The translations under genes were made by a program, and so were the position numbers. Shown one piece after another: positions 52,803-55,421 of a DNA stretch of 55,421 nt (positions are counted from its first letter, which is position 1; every line of letters starts with the position of its first letter). The notes beneath the pieces were generated by a model that was not told where the DNA came from, searched no databases, and was given only the letters and a program-made list of their open reading frames with translations. This stretch comes from Bacteroidales bacterium (lineage in GTDB: Bacteria > Bacteroidota > Bacteroidia > Bacteroidales > JACABE01), in the NCBI GenBank assembly GCA_023251515.1, contig JAHEYQ010000015.1, forward strand, positions 19,129 through 74,549. Reading direction: 5' to 3'.

Positions 52803-54755
52803 TTATTTTTTATTTTCATATTGCTTTATTAACCAATTGATTCTTAGTAATTCAGCTACATTTCTAGCTTGTGAAGGAGCTCCACCAGGTAAGTGTGGAG
52901 GATTGCCATCATAAACTTCAGAAATTGAGCTAACTCCATGTTCTTTGATTGTTGGTTCAAAGTTTTCGTAAATATTTTTTATTAAACTCAACCCACTTTT
53001 ACCATGTATTTTTAAATATGCTTCAGCAAAATGACCTAAAAGCCATGGATATACACTGCCCTGATGACATGCAATATCTCTATTGAATTGGTCACCTGTA
53101 TAAACATCTTTATAATCAGGACTTTTGGGGCTTAAAGTTCTTAATCCTCTGGGTGTTAAAAGCTCTTTTTTGATTAATTCGAGAATCAGATGACGAATTT
53201 TTTCACTTAATGGAGAGTAAGGTAATGAGGTTGCAAAAACCATATTCGGTCTGATACTCCAATCTTTATAATCCCCATCTACATAATCAGCCAGATAACC
53301 TTTGTCTTTACTCCAAAAAGTTTCTTTATAAGAGTCTTTCAGCTGATTAGCAATGTTTTCCCATTCATTATTGAAATTTTCATCACCTGCAAGTTTTGCA
53401 ATTTCAATACTAAACATTATAGCATTATACCACAATGCATTAACTTCAACCTGAAGTCCATTGCGTGGTGTAAGTGGCTTGCCGAAAATAACTGCATTCA
53501 TCCAGGTTAATGCTTTTCCTGCATCACTTGTATAAAGCAAGCCGTTAGGCAGCATTTTGATATTTTGTAATTCACCATTCTTATAGCTATTTAAAATAAG
53601 ATTGATAATTTTACCATATTCTTTCCATATTTTGTCTTTTGTACCACTGATTTCTGCATATTGCTGCAAAGCCCAAAAAAACCATAAACCTGTGTCAACA
53701 GTATCGTAATCAGTATTTAATCCCTCACCAATATTTGGAAATAATGGTCCTTGCATTTCTTCTATCAGCGTTGTGATAACTTCTTTAAATGTTTTAAAAT
53801 CTTTATTAACTAAAGTTAATCCGGCTGAAGAAATTAATGAATCACGTCCGATTCTTCCATACCAAGGAAAACCTGCAATAATTTTTGTTTTTTTGTTGCT
53901 CTTTAAAATAAATTGTTGTGCCGAATTGAGTAAACAATTTTCAAAATTATCTCTTGGAATTCTTTTCTTTAATTCATTATTATAAAATTTTTTAAATAAA
54001 TCAGGAGATGAATCTTCTATTCCAGCTGAAAAATAAACACTTTCACCTTTTTCTATTTCAAATTCAAAATAGCCGGGAACATATAGATCTTCCAGATAAT
54101 CATAACCTCTTTCTTTTTCCTGTTGATATTCAAAATTATAATACCAATCAGGAACATGAATATAATCATTTGGCTTTGAAAGCTGCATATAAAGATGAGA
54201 ATATCCTTGATACATTTGCATTCTGACACCACTGTTTATAGGTACATATGTTTTATCGACAAAATGATTTGCTTTAGAAAGACTGTGGATATTTCTGAAT
54301 GCCAAATAAGGTTTAATTCTTAGTTTTGTTTTTGAATGAGCTTGAACCAATGTGTATTTTATAATCAAACGATCTTCTGAACGGGCAAATAGCATCTCTT
54401 TAGTAAGTAGTACTCCACCAATTCTATAGGTAAGTATTGGAATTGGTTGTGATTCAAAACTTCGGATATATTTATGCCCTTTTGGAAAATAATTTTCGCC
54501 TTGAAATTTATGTAATCCCAGATTGAAATCTGCATCTTGTTGTATAACAGTTTCATCAATACCTGATAGAAGTATGTGATTTTCTTCATCAAGCAATGGT
54601 TGAGGCACTACCAAAAGTCCGTGATATTTGCGAGTATTGCAATTGATAATTGTTGTACTTGCATATGCACCCGCATTGCTCGAACGAACCAATTCCCGGT
54701 TTAACGAAAATTCAAGATTAACCAATTGTTCTTTTGTGAAAGATATGTAACTCAT
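52803..54755 (-). CDS. Glycogen debranching enzyme, amylo-alpha-1,6-glucosidase (GH133)
   Basis: 650 residues. The N-terminal sandwich carries IINCNTRKYHGLLVV near 36-50, the signature of bacterial/archaeal debranching enzymes. The (alpha/alpha)6 barrel has KIIAGFPWYGRIGRDSLI near 291-308, EGLNTDYDTVDTGLWFFWAL, PRNGLQVEVNALWYNAI and CHQGSVYPWLLGHFAEAY near 588. It hydrolyses alpha-1,6 branch stubs of glycogen. It is first in the long minus-strand block, with 33 bp to the GT4 gene. The 351-bp region upstream, shared with the divergent lipoprotein gene, shows no good minus-strand -7 box. Confidence 0.92.
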   Translation of the reverse strand: MSYISFTKEQLVNLEFSLNRELVRSSNAGAYASTTIINCNTRKYHGLLVVPQPLLDEENHILLSGIDETVIQQDADFNLGLHKFQGENYFPKGHKYIRSFESQPIPILTYRIGGVLLTKEMLFARSEDRLIIKYTLVQAHSKTKLRIKPYLAFRNIHSLSKANHFVDKTYVPINSGVRMQMYQGYSHLYMQLSKPNDYIHVPDWYYNFEYQQEKERGYDYLEDLYVPGYFEFEIEKGESVYFSAGIEDSSPDLFKKFYNNELKKRIPRDNFENCLLNSAQQFILKSNKKTKIIAGFPWYGRIGRDSLISSAGLTLVNKDFKTFKEVITTLIEEMQGPLFPNIGEGLNTDYDTVDTGLWFFWALQQYAEISGTKDKIWKEYGKIINLILNSYKNGELQNIKMLPNGLLYTSDAGKALTWMNAVIFGKPLTPRNGLQVEVNALWYNAIMFSIEIAKLAGDENFNNEWENIANQLKDSYKETFWSKDKGYLADYVDGDYKDWSIRPNMVFATSLPYSPLSEKIRHLILELIKKELLTPRGLRTLSPKSPDYKDVYTGDQFNRDIACHQGSVYPWLLGHFAEAYLKIHGKSGLSLIKNIYENFEPTIKEHGVSSISEVYDGNPPHLPGGAPSQARNVAELLRINWLIKQYENKK

Positions 54756-55106
54756 AGTAAAATATTTATAAATATTTTTTGTTGAATTCTTTTTTTATTA
54801 TTGAGAGTATAAAAATAAGCATTTTTTATTATAAATAACAGTATTTTAAAGAAAAGAGTTGCAATTATTAAAGAATTAAACTTAAATTAATGTTTTATTT
54901 GATGTAAGTTTCTGGTAATGTGATTAGTAAATTCATTTTTTTTTAATACAATATTTTTTTTAAATTTACGTAATAATACAATCTTGATTGAATTTATACT
55001 AATGTATTCAATTTATATATTTAATATGTAATTATATACAAAAATATTTTCAAACATTAAAGTTTCTGATAATAATTTCTAATTTTGCACTATTAATTAT
55101 TCTAAA
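54756..55106. other. 351-bp divergent intergenic region
   Basis: Very A+T-rich DNA between the glycogen block (-) and the lipoprotein gene (+), with no gene seen. A promoter box is clear only for the plus strand (55080-55087). Regulators of the glycogen block, if any, would be expected to bind here. Confidence 0.45.
55080..55087 (+). promoter_or_regulatory. Bacteroidota -7 box for the lipoprotein gene at 55107
   Basis: TAATTTTG is a full match to TAnnTTTG, 19 bp upstream of the ATG. Confidence 0.5.
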
Positions 55107-55421
55107 ATGAATTTCATAAAAAAATCGGTATTTCAATTAATTATATTAACTTTTATTTTGTTTTTAATGGTATTTAATTCTTGTCGTAAAGATGAGGATT
55201 TTATTGAAGATTCTTCTGCTATATTGGGGTTTTCAACTGATTCTCTGATGTTTGATACCGTTTTTACAACTATGGGATCTGTTACAAAACAAATCAGAAT
55301 TTATAATACAAACGATAAAAGTATCAGAATTAAAAGTATAAGGCTTGCAAATGGTGTTAATTCTATGTTCCGGATTAATGTTGATGGAGTTCCTGATTAT
55401 CAGTTTAGTAATGTTGAAATT
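55107..55421 (+). CDS. Lipoprotein, N-terminal part (cut by window edge)
   Basis: 105 residues are visible and the gene runs off the window. The N-terminus is a lipoprotein signal (LIILTFILFLMVFNSC, lipobox FNSC, Cys26). The Cys is followed by RKDEDF; a basic residue plus acidic pair just after the Cys resembles the lipoprotein export signal that sends Bacteroidota lipoproteins to the cell surface. The mature start (LGFSTDSLMFDTVFTTMGS near 40-58) is followed by IRIYNTNDKSIRIKSIRL, a beta-rich stretch common in large Bacteroidota surface lipoproteins. The rest of the protein is needed to name a function. Confidence 0.75.
   Translation, partial: MNFIKKSVFQLIILTFILFLMVFNSCRKDEDFIEDSSAILGFSTDSLMFDTVFTTMGSVTKQIRIYNTNDKSIRIKSIRLANGVNSMFRINVDGVPDYQFSNVEI

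Overview
The window is low-GC DNA from a member of the Bacteroidota. No rRNA or taxonomic marker is present, so the lineage below phylum is open; a Bacteroidales/Marinilabiliales-like relative is a guess. The phylum rests on three things seen here. Several genes are preceded by the Bacteroidota -7 promoter box TAnnTTTG. Many families are typical of the phylum (DUF2851, DUF4301, GLPGLI, fused GT3-GT35 glucan enzymes, a lipocalin-like exported protein). A 6S-like RNA lies between zapA and rny. No phage, plasmid, transposase, integrase, CRISPR array or tRNA was recognised.

Layout. 1-5988: cinA (cut by the window edge) behind a universal stress protein, then a divergent nucleoside phosphorylase and SirB1-like pair, a membrane AraC-type regulator and a CPA2 antiporter. 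6075-11353: DUF2157 and GDYXXLXY membrane/exported proteins, followed without a gap by a three-gene cassette of a corrinoid-binding protein, a UroD-fold methyltransferase homologue and a soluble histidine kinase with a DUF1638-like N-terminus. A decayed copy of the end of the GDYXXLXY gene lies just after the cassette, so a direct repeat of about 160 bp brackets it. A 21-bp tandem repeat follows. 12061-20541: small exported proteins, DUF4301, a transglutaminase-like protein, a GLPGLI-PNGase F fusion, a beta-carbonic anhydrase homologue, a HEAT protein and rlmF. 21135-26976: a broken DOPA-dioxygenase gene, a VOC protein, a GH3 glycosidase with PA14, a thioredoxin-like protein and a class III aminotransferase. 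27374-35783: an unknown protein, a MOSC-MogA fusion with an HlyD-type protein, rny, 6S RNA, zapA with a coiled-coil neighbour, DUF2851 and a Mur ligase.

37194-54755 is one long minus-strand block. Glycogen/alpha-glucan genes (GH133 debranching enzyme, GT4 synthase, GH57 amylase) come first. Then come six signalling genes: a triple-PAS kinase, a TorF-like porin, a Cache lipoprotein, a sensor kinase, a single-domain response regulator and a hybrid kinase. The block ends with the GT3-GT35 glycogen synthase/phosphorylase, split into two reading frames by a one-base shift. The order suggests that signal input and glucan storage are co-expressed. The window ends in the start of a plus-strand lipoprotein gene.

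The two systems most worth following are the corrinoid/UroD/kinase cassette, read here as a possible B12- or methyl-dependent sensor, and the two-component cluster embedded in the glycogen operon. All functions are inferred from sequence motifs read by eye; no database search was run.
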